This document shows positions 1-12,553 of a stretch of 16,849 bases of DNA, in pieces. Source of the stretch: Pigoraptor vietnamica (taxonomy: Eukaryota; Opisthokonta; Filasterea). The position numbers and the translations under genes were made by a program. The stretch covers positions 1 to 16,849 of the forward strand of contig CALSCQ010003146.1 of NCBI GenBank assembly GCA_943704525.1, in the 5' to 3' direction. The notes beneath the pieces are model-generated. The model was not told where the DNA came from. It did not search any database and saw only the letters and a list, made by a program, of their open reading frames with translations. Position 1 is the first letter of the stretch; every line of letters begins with the position of its first letter.

Positions 1-143
1 CCGATCCCCCTATTTCCTGTCTCCGACTATTTCATTATTTATGAGCCCAACGCCCGCGTGGATGCGCACATAGTGGCTTCCCGCGTTGCTATAACATGCA
101 CTGACATCATCAGCCGCTGTGACACACCCGCTTCCGTGTTCAG
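1..143 (+). other. Upstream flank or intron of the first gene, possible earlier exon
   Basis: The stretch ends in a good splice acceptor (pyrimidine-rich, ...TTCAG at 139-143). Frame 1 is open from base 1 and reads protein-like through about codon 24 (starts PIPLFPVSDYF). However, no GT donor in that frame has the phase needed to join the exon at 144 with a reasonable intron length. It may be an exon with a sequencing indel, or plain intron. Unresolved. Confidence 0.3.
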
Positions 144-699
144 GCGGCTCCGATATCATCCACGAGCGCGACTTGCTGCGGAAAGTGTCGGCGGGGGAAG
201 TAACGCAGTCGCTCTTTCAGAAAAAGCTCCTCGAGCACGTGGAACAGGTGCGTTTGTTGCGATGGCCAATTTTGTATGCACCATTCTCGACTGCATGTCG
301 CAATGCTCCATTGGGCGTCGCAAATGTTTTGTGTGTCCGTGGCCACTTTGAGCCTCCTGTCTTCTTATGCACATGGTCCGTTCAACGGGCATTTATGAAT
401 TCTGAGCCAATGCGACGCTGTGCACGCTTGTCCAGACACATGACCACCTGTTAACACGCGTCCTCCAACGAACTCGCGCCATGCTGACACACACACACTG
501 TCACCGATATTCCCAGACGGACATTGAGCAGGCCTTCGAATACGTCGCCACGAATGCGGCCGGTCAGCAGAAGACGCTGGACGACGTGCATCTCATCCCT
601 CTCGACGAGACCCGACCCATGCACGAGATCACGCACAGCGCGTGCGTCCTCACACTCTTTGTGGGCGCATGCGACGTGCCCGTCGACCTGTACGCTTAA
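144..699 (+). CDS. 3' end of an unrecognised protein-coding gene, two exons
   Basis: Two exons are visible. Exon A is 144-247, ending GAACAG before a GTGCGT donor. Exon B is 517-699, after a TTCCCAG acceptor, ending in TAA at 697-699. The 269-nt intron (248-516) is phase 0 and joins ..EHVEQ to TDIEQAFEY.. in frame. About 95 residues are seen; they are charged and probably alpha-helical in the first half (RDLLRKVSAGEVTQ..KKLLEHVEQ), with a hydrophobic patch near the C terminus (CVLTLFVGACDVPVDLYA). No signal peptide or catalytic motif can be named. I do not recognise the family. The N-terminal part lies before the window. It converges on the tyrosinase gene, with the two stop codons about 10 bp apart. 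Confidence 0.55.
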
Positions 700-709
700 T
701 TAAGGGCCT

Positions 710-2515
710 CTAAGAAGATAACAAACGGACGCCGTGCTCAGGGGCGGCCGAGTCGCTCGTGTGCTCAGACGTCTTCGTTTCGACGGCACCGGGGTGATAC
801 GTGAGTGCGCGAAGGCGTGGTTTGTGACATTGGCCGTGCAGTACGTTAGATCGGCCATAGTTTTCTGCATCAGCTGAGAGGTCTGCAGAACTGGCATTAC
901 ATTGATTGCTCCTTTTGTGACAATAGTTGTATTGTCCTGGTTGCAATCCTCAACAACCGGCCGCACACGGCTCGTTAGCATCCCCAGACGCTGCCGCAAC
1001 TGCTCACTCCATCACGTCGTACACGTATGGAGAGCGCCCGGGTGCTGTCCAGTAGAGTATCTCGCGGTGTGTGTAGCCGCCCGGCTCGCCCGTGCAGCGA
1101 ATACGGCGACCCTCCGCGTCGACGGCGTCCTTGGTGCAATCGAAGAGATGCGTGAAGTAGTACCCGCGGTTCACCGTCTCGTCCAGCGTGGTCCCGCGCA
1201 GCCACGGCTTCGTGCTGTCGTAACCAGGGAAAGACTCCTTGTCGGCCGCGCACGCGCTCGAAGCATACACGGCATAGGGGCCTGCGATGGTGATGTTCGA
1301 ACGCCCGGCTCCCTGCGTGCTCGTGCGGGACCTCGGAAAGTTCCAGTACGTCGACGCAAGGTGCGCGGTCTTGTGCTGCCAGATCATGTTGCTGCGGTCG
1401 ACGTTCGCGTGGTGGCCGTTGAACGTCCCCGGGTCGTTCGGGCTCGTCGAGACGTCCGCGAGGTCCAGACCGGCCTTGAGGTGGACCATCGCGTGCAGAA
1501 AGTTGACGATGCCAAACTTGCCGTGGCGGTCGAGGAACGTTCCCACGAAATTCACCGTGCAGCCGCTGGGCGTGTTGGGCGGGATGGTGACCGTGGTTGC
1601 GCGGACACGCGCCACGTCCTTCTTCGTGGGGGGAACGCACGACGCCGCGCCGACATCGATGCAGGCCTGCCAGTCCATCCAGCTGAGGATTTTGTCGGTG
1701 GACGTGCACGCCTTGAAGTCTTCTTCGCTATAGACAATCTCGCGCGACCCGCCCAGCCCCACGCCCTGGTTCGGGACGCTGTCGCTGTCATGGCGCGCGA
1801 CCGTCGGCGTGCAGTCGTTGTGGTTGCGAAGGTAGCGGGTGGATTTCGCGTTGGTCGCGTTGCACGTCCCCGGCACAAACCACTGCTCACGCGCGCACGT
1901 GAACTTGGCCGCCAGCGCCGAGTCCTTGCCGAACTTGGCCGACGTGTAGACGGGGACGGGCCAGTTGGCAAACAGGCCGTTCTTGACGGCATAGTTGTCC
2001 GACGCCTTCGTGTTCCAGTCGCCGAAAAAGTTGTCGGTGAAGATGTACTTGGATTTGCTGTGGCGGTACGTGCCGTTCACGGCGTCGAAGGCGGCGTTCC
2101 AGTATGGCATCGCGCCAATGCCGGGGTCGATCGACAGCAGGGAGCGCTCCATGGCGAGGAGGAACGAGCGGTGGAATGTCATGAATGAGGGACCCGAGTG
2201 GCCGGCGTCGCAGTTCGTGTCAAACACAGAGCAGACGTGACGAAAGACAAACTCGTCGTAGTTGGTGAAGTCAGGGCCGTACTTGGCGCGACCCGCCTTT
2301 GTCGTCGTCGTCTTCATGGTCCAAAACGCCGCCGCCACACGACGGCGCATCCCCGGCGAGAGCGCGCGCCATTCGCGACGCACTCGGGGCGTTCTTCCGA
2401 GGGCGGCATCGGCGTCACGGGCCTCCGCGTCGCCAGCCACGGCTGCAGCGACGCACGCAAACGCGAAAAGCGCCGCGAAAAGAAGCACGACGGCGAACTG
2501 TGCTTGACGGGCCAT
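710..2515 (-). CDS. Secreted tyrosinase-family copper oxidase
   Basis: The first exon starts at the ATG at 2515 and has 503 codons to a TGA at 1004. Residues 1-28 are a signal peptide (basic start, then a long L/A/F/V core). CuA is present: H93, H106 and H115, in H-x4-F-M-T-F-H-R-S-F-L-L-x2-E form (E123). CuB is present: H341 and H345 (LHAMVH), then DPGTF..HHANVD with H369 as third ligand. All six copper ligands are there, so an active phenol oxidase (o-diphenol or monophenol to quinone) is expected, outside the cell or in the secretory pathway. N-glycosylation sequons occur at N146, N219 and N407. A strong donor (GA|GTGAGC at 1007) precedes the stop. Splicing to an acceptor ending at 891 (117-nt intron, 1007-891) keeps the frame and adds exon 890-710, giving about 562 residues with a hydrophilic tail. 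Without splicing the protein ends at 1004. Family call is firm; exact substrate and the second exon are inferred. Confidence 0.9.
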
Positions 2516-3006
2516 TGTCCCGTACGGCCGGGCAGTTCAGTCAGTGAGTGTCGCCGGACGCCCCGGCTTCCGTCTGAGACGACTGACACGTCAGTTGCCT
2601 CGGAGGGTCTCGTAGCGATTTAAATGCGCACGAAAACGTCGCATCCTGCGAACTCCAGGCGCGGTTCAGTGGGTGTCACAGCGGGGGCGTGGCTGGGGTG
2701 CGTGGGGTCGGAAAATTCACACGTCTGTGTTGACGATGGATTGTCGGTGTTGAGTCGTTTTCCGATCCGATCAGAAATCGGAAAACACCTCGGCCACAGA
2801 CACACTGAACTGCTCACACGAGAGAGAAGCGTGCGACGTGTTTATTGGCTTCGAGGAAAGTCCTCAGGCGCGTTTCAGGGCCGGTACGTAGTCTGCCTGA
2901 CGCACTGCGCAAATCAGCAGTGATCTCACGGAATTTGATGGACTCCGCTTCGTATCGGCGTCCGGCCGGAATGAGCAATATATTTTTTTCCCGTGCGCGC
3001 GTGTGT
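2516..3006. promoter_or_regulatory. Intergenic region upstream of tyrosinase, with TATA-like box
   Basis: No convincing coding sequence is seen. An ATTTAAAT palindrome at 2618-2625, about 100 bp upstream of the tyrosinase ATG, could act as a TATA-like element for the minus-strand gene. A GC-rich stretch (GGGGGCGTGGCTGGGG-like, about 2682-2700) may hold zinc-finger factor sites. Both are inferences from base pattern only. Confidence 0.3.
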
Positions 3007-3137
3007 TGTATGTGACTGTGTGTGTGTGTGTGTGTTGCGTGTGTGTGTGTGTGTGCGTGTGGTGTATGTGACTGTGTGTGCGTGTGTTGTGTATGTGACT
3101 GTGTGTGTGTGTTTGTGTGTGTGTGTGTTGTGTATGT

Positions 3138-3184
<47 letters not shown>

Positions 3185-3413
3185 GTGTATGTGACTGTGC
3201 AGCTGTGTGTGTGTTTGTCGTGTGTGTGTGTGTGTGTTGTGTATGTGACTGTGTGTGTGTGTGTGTGTATGTGTGTGTGTGTTGTGTTGTGACTGTGTGT
3301 GTGTGTGTATTGTGCGTGACTGTGTGTGTGTCGTGTGTGTGTGTGTGTCGTGTGTGTGTTGTGTATGTGACTGTGTGTGCATGTGTGTGTGTGTGTGTGT
3401 GTGTGCGTGTGCA
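3007..3413. repeat. GT-rich microsatellite/minisatellite
   Basis: About 400 bp of (GT)n broken at intervals by a recurring TTGTGTATGTGACTGTG block, so there is a higher-order unit of variable length on top of the dinucleotide repeat. Long translations here (Cys/Val on plus, Thr/His on minus) are artefacts of the repeat. It sits between the divergent tyrosinase and F-box genes. Confidence 0.95.
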
Positions 3414-3688
3414 TGTCCTGGACGTGGTATGGGGTGGCAGCGGTGTGTCAAAGTGTATAGGTGGATGCGTGTATGTGTTGTTGTGCCGACGTGCCTGCAT
3501 TGGTCGCGTGTTTCGGGAGCCCTTCGACCTCTGTTCTATAGGACTCTGTCAATCAGTCCCCTTTATTTTTTGTTTTGTTACTTTTTGGATGTTTTGAACA
3601 CTTGTGCACTTGTGCTTTTTTTTTCGCAGAAATCATTCAGTTTGTTTCCTCAGAGGCCCTTCTATTATTCCACCGCTGTCCTGCAATC
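3414..3688 (+). other. 5' flank of the F-box/Sel1 gene, possible 5'-UTR intron end
   Basis: No coding sequence is supported. A T-rich tract followed by CGCAG (about 3615-3629) has the look of a splice acceptor, which would fit a leader intron holding the GT repeat, with the start codon about 60 bp downstream. No matching donor could be chosen. Confidence 0.3.
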
Positions 3689-4625
3689 ATGTGCGACGGC
3701 GTTTTCCCTCGCGGCACGGAGGCGCCGGTACCTTCCCTCGATTCGCTCTCGATTGCTGCGCCGAACCTTGACACGCTCCCGCCGGAGACTATTGTCGTCC
3801 ACGTGCTGCCCTATCTGACGAATGGCGAGGGTGCGCGCTGGCCAAGACGTGCGGTCATCTTTTTCGCCTCCTTCGCCACGAGCGCGTGTACCGCCTGTCG
3901 TCGCGGTGCACTCGCAAGTACCTCGAGGACGCCGCGTTTGGGGAGGAGGTGAACTCGCGCATTCCCGCGGAAAAACTCGTGCTACGCTCGTTCGAGTGCG
4001 CGCTGAGAGCACTTCACTTTGCTCCGTTCGAATTTAAACGCGCTCGGACGCTCTTTAAAGAGGCGCTCGTGGACGAAAGTGCGACCGAAATACCGAGAAG
4101 GCGCGCGCCCACTTGTCCCTATGTGGGCTGTATTGTTTCACATGGGGTGGTCCTGATGAAAGGATGGCGAACGCGCGGCACATAGCGGCTGTGAGCGCGA
4201 GTTTATCTCTTCTTTTGTGCAATGGCGACGAGCGCGACCCCGTGCGTGCGTTTGAGATGGGCTTCTGCCACTATCGCGGCATTGGGGCCAAAATGGACTA
4301 TCGCAAAGCGCACTCGCTCTCTGTCTCTTCTGCGAACGGCGGGTGTGCGGCGGGGATGTACCTCCTCGCCATTTGCCTGTCGAATGGCTATGGCGGGCCA
4401 CGTGACGAATGGGCGGCTGTTGCGCAGTATGAGAGGGCGGCTGCGATGGGCCATTCTGGAGCTATGTCTGCGTTCGGCAAATGTCTCTACAGTGGTTGGG
4501 GTGCGCGACGTGACATGGTGAGGGGCGTTGCGTTGATTCGGAGTGCGGCAGTGGACGATGGGAGTTGGACGGCGAAGGAGTGGCTAGAAATGAACGCTGA
4601 CCAGCTCAGGCGAGACGGGCTTTGA
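3689..4625 (+). CDS. F-box and Sel1-repeat protein, interrupted by two single-base frame losses
   Basis: Start ATG 3689 (MCDGVFPRG..), stop TGA 4623-4625; about 312 residues if read through the breaks. The F-box starts near residue 29 (TLPPETIVVHVLPYL) and continues in the next frame (LAKTCGHLF..). The C-terminal half carries Sel1-type repeats of about 36 residues: GFCHYRGIG..DYRKA, LAICLSNGYGG and GKCLYSGWGARRD, each followed by an alanine-rich helix. F-box proteins recruit substrates to SCF ubiquitin ligases through Skp1, and Sel1 repeats form a solenoid binding surface, so a substrate adaptor role is inferred. The frame changes near 3832-3840 (GCGCGCTGGCC, one base short) and near 4081-4095 (CCGAAATACC, one base short). 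Both sit beside short homopolymers and codon sense is kept on either side, so an assembly undercall is as likely as a young pseudogene. Confidence 0.75.
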
Positions 4626-5076
4626 GTGCCGGAAGGGAGCGAAAATGAATGCGCCATTCTGCATACAAATTGTCGGCAGTTGTTCTGGTACTTGTTGTTG
4701 TGGCGCACGCGCTCTCTCTTTCAAAACTATCACTGCGTTTTCCAGTTTTTTTCAGAAACACACCGGGCACTGCCGGGCAGATACACTAGTACTTCTGCTG
4801 ACACGCAGTCGCTTGGGCTGTCCGATGATTCTCAGTAGTCCCACTGTATGTGGGCATCCACTCCAGGCACTTCGGCGGACGCCAACGCGGCACCAGAGCC
4901 CGGCTTCGTCGTGGCCGGAAAGCCGACAGGCTGATTGTGCCAATAGCATAGGTCCTTCAGCCGGCGCGGGTGCTGTGAATCAGACAGTCCAGACACCGAG
5001 CATGGTCCAGACAACTGAGACTGCGATAAACCCCTTCCTGTCGGTACGGGGTTCCTGCAAGGCTCCCTTTCGGCCG
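4626..5076. other. Intergenic region between convergent genes, one possible minus-strand exon
   Basis: The F-box gene ends on the left and the coiled-coil gene ends on the right. T-rich stretches near 4735-4755 fit a 3' UTR. On the minus strand a stop-free stretch from about 4960 to 4832 ends in a TGA and reads protein-like (HNQPVGFPATTKPG.., ending IQWDY). It could be a last exon of the coiled-coil gene, but I found no donor of the right phase. Nothing else is seen. Confidence 0.25.
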
Positions 5077-6754
5077 TTATCCCGCCGTTATCGCCGGAGA
5101 AGGGGCCGAGTGGCCGCCGTCGCAGGCTGTCCACAGTTCCTGCAGTTCCTGCACACGGATTCCTGCCCTCGTCAGCTCGCGCCGCGCATCGTTCAAGTCG
5201 GCGCGGACGCGCTCCAGCTCGCCCTCCAGTTGCCGCACATGCTCGTCCGACGCCTCTCGTGCTTCCCTCTCCGCGCGCTCGTGTTCCTGCATTTCGCCGA
5301 ATTCGCGTTCCTTCTGCGCAACTAGGCGCTCCCTCTCTTTTTCCCACTCGAGCTCGCGCGCCCGCATGCTCTCGACATCAGCCTCCGCCGCTTCCGTCGT
5401 CTCCCGCAGTGTGCGCTCCAACGCCGTCCACTTTGCCCTCTCTTTTTCGTGGAGTTCCCTCTCCGTCGCCAGGCGTCCTTCCGTCTCTTGCATGCACGCT
5501 TCTGCCTGCTCCGCTCTCCTCGCCGCATCGCGCCTCTCCACCACAGCGCGCTGCACTTCGGTCGCACTCTGCTGCAGCGTACCCTCCAGCTCACCCACTC
5601 GCCTCCGTAACTGCTGCCGCTCGCGCTCCATCTCCGCTCGCACGCGCTCTTCCGTTTCTCTCCGCACGCGGTCCAACTCTTGCACTCGCACTCGCTCAAC
5701 CTCCTGCGCCGCGCCCTCCAGTTCCCGCACACGCTCCTCCAACTCCTGCCGTTCGCGCTCCGCCTTCGCTCGCATGCGTGCTTCCATCTCCCTCGCATGC
5801 TCGGCCTCCTGCGCTGCACTCTCCAACTCCCGCACGCGCCTCCGCAGCCCATGCCGCTCGCGCTCGGTCTCGCGCAGGCGCTCGTCATCCTCGCTAAGTG
5901 CACGCTCCAATGCACGAACGTGCTCTTCACGCGCGTTTCGCTCTTGACGCACGCGCTCGACCTCTCGCATGCGCGCATCCGGCTCCGTCGGCACGCGTTC
6001 CAACTCTAGATCTGTTTTGCGCGCATGCTCGGTCTCCTGCGCTGCACTCTCCAGCTCCCGCACGCGCCTCCGCAACCCCTGCCGCTCGCGCTCGGCCTCC
6101 CGCAGGCGCTCGTCATCCTCGCTCAGTCGGCACGCTCCAATGCACGAACGTGCTCTTCACGCGCGTTTCGCTCTTGCAACGCGTCTTCACGCACGCGCTC
6201 CACCTCCGCTGCCCCCTCCTCCCTTGTCTCACGTACCGCGCTTAGCAGTTCCTGCACGCGATTCTCCGACGCACGCCGCTCGCTCTCCATCTCCGCGAGC
6301 ACGCCGTTCTTCTCGGCCAACATTTGCTCCCTCTCCTTTTCCCAGGTCGAAGTGAGTTCAAACTCGCGCGCCTCGACGTTTTCCATAATCTCCCGCAGGG
6401 CGCGCTGGAGCAATACGCGCACGCTTTCCTGCAGCCCCCTCAACAGCTCTCGCCGCCGCTCCGTCGCCCCTTGAGCATTCTCACTCGCCTTCTGCTTTCC
6501 CTTGGCCTTGGTCGCCGACGGCCCGCTCTCAGCCGCCCACGCCCCATCCTCCGTACCGTCCGCTCTCGCTGGAAGCCGGTGCGGTTGAGGATGTCCTCCA
6601 CGGCTACTGTCATGTCGTCAGCTTCGGTGTCGTCGTGGCCGACCTGCAGCGGGCTCATATTGTTGAGGCCCTCGTCGGTCGCGCCGTCATGTGGGCCATC
6701 GCCGCCGCCTCCCAGCAGCGGCAGCTCGTGCCCTGCTCTCCCAGTTGCAGGCAT
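5077..6754 (-). CDS. Long charged coiled-coil protein, with two frame breaks
   Basis: ATG at 6754 (MPATGRAGHELPLLGG), stop TAA at 5077; about 558 residues when the frames are joined. The first 60 or so residues are Gly/Asp-rich and acidic, followed by a Lys/Ala linker (SATKAKGKQKASE). The remaining 430 residues are a near-continuous Glu/Arg/Ala/Leu heptad region (RVRELEGAAQEVERV, ERERQELEERVRELEG), with no membrane segment. It is expected to be an elongated homodimer, a scaffold or cytoskeletal type; no specific family is recognised. Frame changes occur near 6555-6570 (one base missing) and near 6121-6135 (two extra bases relative to the paralogous copy at 5893). The second lies inside an internal duplication. 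Codon bias to GAG/CGC makes the opposite strand open too, but the minus strand gives the heptads. Confidence 0.7.
5794..5946 (-). repeat. Internal direct repeat, copy A, in coiled-coil gene
   Basis: Nearly identical to 6022-6176 at an offset of 228 bp (76 codons). The right-hand 50 bases or so are identical. This copy keeps the open reading frame (..RALSEDDERLRE..). Confidence 0.85.
6022..6176 (-). repeat. Internal direct repeat, copy B, carrying a two-base frameshift
   Basis: Partner of 5794-5946. Where copy A has CTAAGTGCACG this copy has CTCAGTCGGCACG, two bases longer, giving RALERAD then a stop. This points to a recent duplication followed by an indel, or to a misassembly at the repeat edge. 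Confidence 0.85.
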
Positions 6755-6976
6755 TTTCCCTGTTAGTGTCAGCTCCAGGCCCGGGCGACGTCGGCGCGCG
6801 TCAGTAGGTCAGTCTTCAAAGTGAGTATGCCTTGGGCAATAGAACGTTAACGGCAAGGGTTTCGGTTTGAGATTCGGCGCGTGCTGAGGTCAGTCCTGTG
6901 GCCAGTGCATCGGTGCGCGCCAATGTTTGTTGCACCGGCATCAAAATTTATCCCCGCGCGTCCCCGCGTGGCCCCC

Positions 6977-6996
6977 GGGGGGGGGGGGGGGGGGGG
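6977..6996. repeat. Homopolymer G run, 20 bases
   Basis: Uninterrupted G20 preceded by C5. Lengths of such tracts are often wrong in assemblies. It could form a G-quadruplex. Confidence 0.95.
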
Positions 6997-7022
6997 TCCG
7001 CCGGGCTCGTCGACAAACCCAA

Positions 7023-7043
7023 CTGAAGTTCTGAGAACTTCAG
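7023..7043. repeat. Perfect 10-bp-arm palindrome
   Basis: CTGAAGTTCT, one G, then AGAACTTCAG: perfect complementary arms with a one-base centre. It could be a dimeric factor site or a hairpin in RNA. It lies in the gap between LSM6 and the coiled-coil gene. Confidence 0.8.
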
Positions 7044-7265
7044 AATTGAACTCCATCAGTCATTTCTATCGCCGTCACTTGCACACTTACTCCATTAAAT
7101 CATATTATTATGTTCGGCCAAACTAATTGTCGCACGCGCTTCCCCCGTGAGACAAGGTTACAGGCATGACCGGCTTTCTTTCGGATAGGCATCGCGGTCC
7201 GACGTGTGCCTGGCATTCTCCGCAACGGGCTTGATGCTCGTGTGCTTCTCGGCGACGCTTCGAAG

Positions 7266-7491
7266 CCGCGTGTAGAAATGGGAAGCACTTCATAGCAAAT
7301 ACGGACAGACAGTTTCGAAGCGACTTTTTTCAAGTGTACGGCGCAAAACACGCGATGCTCAACTGACGCAGCAAGCGACCGCGTGTAGAAATGGGAAGCA
7401 CTTTCATAGCAAATACGGACAGACAGTTTCGAAGCGACTTTTTTCAAGTGTATGGTGCAAAACACGCGATGCTCAACTGACAGCAAGCGAC
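7266..7491. repeat. 113-bp tandem duplication
   Basis: Two copies, 7266-7378 and 7379-7491, differing only by a few bases (an extra T in TTTCAT, TACGGCG versus TATGGTG, GACGCAGC versus GACAGC). It lies just past the LSM6 stop codon, in the presumed LSM6 3' UTR or downstream flank. Confidence 0.95.
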
Positions 7492-7544
7492 GAGATCATG
7501 CGCAGGGCAGAAGCAGACAAAACGGTCGAAGAACGTCCGACGTG

Positions 7545-8172
7545 CTATCTCCGCTTCTGTGTGCTGATGTAAAGCACTGCGGCGCAAGGGAGGGTCAGAC
7601 TCACAATACACGCACGATAAACGATATGGAATGAGTCGGGCGATAGGAACACTAGGGGCTATAAGCAACAGTGACTGACTAAGTGGACGGATGTGTTTGC
7701 GCGTTCGAGATCGCATTCGTGAGGTATGCATGTCCATTGAGGATAGGTGCATGCAGCGCGCGTGTGTATGTGTATGTGTGGTGCAAGCGATGCGGACGCT
7801 ACGGCTGTGCGTAACTGAATCTCATCCAGCAAACGCGCGCCCACCGTTGTTTCCGCGGATGAATGCGTCGCCGTACTTGTTCTTGAGCTGTCCGTTCACA
7901 TATTCTTCCGTCTGCTCAAGCGCAATGTTCATGTAGCCGTCGAGGCAAGCGAGCACGCCTGAGGGCGCAAAGGCACTGTCGGTTGGTTGCATGCTCTCAT
8001 GTGGCAGAGACATATAGGCAACCGAAAACAGATCGCATGCAAGCACAGACGCGCCGATGAGCACACACACACACACACGCACGCGCACGCACGCACACAC
8101 GCGCACGCACATACACACATATATACACAGATATGCACACTGCACGTACACACACGCGCACGCACATCCACA

Positions 8173-8218
<46 letters not shown>

Positions 8219-8338
8219 CACAACACACGCACACCACACAGATACGCACAGGCACGCACAGGCACGCACGCACACTCAGACACGCACACACGCACACACG
8301 CACAGGCACGCACAGGCACGCACGCACACTCAGACACG

Positions 8339-8404
<66 letters not shown>

Positions 8405-8570
8405 CACACACACACGCACACATACACACACACACATACATACACACACACACACGAACGCACGCGAGAGCATCACCTCGATAGTCCACTCCAGAGTTGA
8501 GCTTCACAACAACCGGCCGCCCGATCACATTCTTCAGAAAGTCACTCGGCGTCTGCTTTCGGCTCGCCAT
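7545..8570 (-). CDS. LSM6: U6 snRNA-associated Sm-like protein LSm6
   Basis: Three exons give a complete 79-residue LSm6. Exon 1 is 8570-8477 ([20 protein letters not shown]..), exon 2 is 7958-7845 ([20 protein letters not shown]..), exon 3 is 7576-7545 (LYISTQKRR, stop TAG). Both introns are phase 1 with GT..AG ends: intron 1 is 8476-7959 (518 nt, GTGATG..CCTCAG), intron 2 is 7844-7577 (268 nt, GTGGGC..CGCAG). The Sm1 motif spans exons 1-2 and Sm2 (IRGNNVLYIS) spans exons 2-3. Length and sequence match the very conserved eukaryotic family (about 80 residues). LSm6 is a ring subunit of LSm2-8, which binds the U6 snRNA 3' end in the nucleus, and of LSm1-7, which drives decapping and mRNA decay in the cytoplasm. 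The ATG at 8570 is chosen over the upstream one at 8603 because family homology starts there. Divergent from the MEAK7-like gene. Confidence 0.97.
8061..8457. repeat. CA/GT microsatellite filling LSM6 intron 1
   Basis: About 400 bp of (CA)n on plus with interspersed CG steps and a duplicated CACGCACAGGCACGCACAC-type block (about 8240-8340). It makes up most of the 518-nt LSM6 intron; the LSM6 transcript reads it as GU repeats. Confidence 0.95.
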
Positions 8571-8863
8571 TTTCCCAACGCGCACAAAGGACAAGCAGCG
8601 CACGCGATTCGCAGAAGCAAACGTGTGAAGAAATATAACGACCGTCAGAGCACAGCTGATCAGCCAGAGTGCATCCGGGTGTGACGAACATCACGTGACA
8701 CACTTCTGTTACACGCAGACTGTGACGTCATCTATTCTCGCAAGAAATGCATTCTGGCATCGCGCGACTTCGTGCGTGTGGTTTTCTTTTTTTAACACGT
8801 GTGCGTGCGTTTTCCTTTTGAGCGTGCGTGGCATGCGTCTGTATGCGTGGCGCATTCTGAGAC
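8571..8863. promoter_or_regulatory. Shared divergent promoter of LSM6 and MEAK7-like gene
   Basis: Only 293 bp separate the two start codons, so both promoters must lie here. An AAATATAAC stretch near 8631 is the best TATA-like sequence for LSM6. TGACGTCA at 8722-8729 is a perfect CRE/ATF-type octamer. TCACGTGA at 8691-8698 is an E-box palindrome (CACGTG). Function is inferred from motif shape and position. Confidence 0.6.

Positions 8864-12553
<3,690 letters not shown>

Larger units (their letters stand above)
6755..7265. other. Intergenic region upstream of coiled-coil gene
   Basis: No coding sequence is supported. It holds the presumed promoter of the minus-strand coiled-coil gene, a run of 20 G (6977-6996) and a perfect inverted repeat (7023-7043). 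TATA-like or other core promoter elements are not evident. Confidence 0.4.

Noticed and set aside
902-2188. 428-codon plus-strand open frame opposite the tyrosinase
   Set aside because: Arg/Val-rich shadow of the GC-rich minus-strand gene; the minus strand carries all six copper ligands and a signal peptide.
2814-3818. Long Thr/His and Cys/Val open frames
   Set aside because: They are translations of the GT/CA repeat and have no codon or domain support.
5259-6824. Several plus-strand Ser/Pro/Arg-rich open frames
   Set aside because: Antisense shadows of the coiled-coil gene; only the minus strand gives heptads and a consistent Glu/Arg/Leu pattern.
7822-8684. Cys/Val and Thr/His open frames around LSM6
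   Set aside because: Read-through of exon 1 or 2 into the microsatellite intron; the spliced LSm6 explains the ends exactly.
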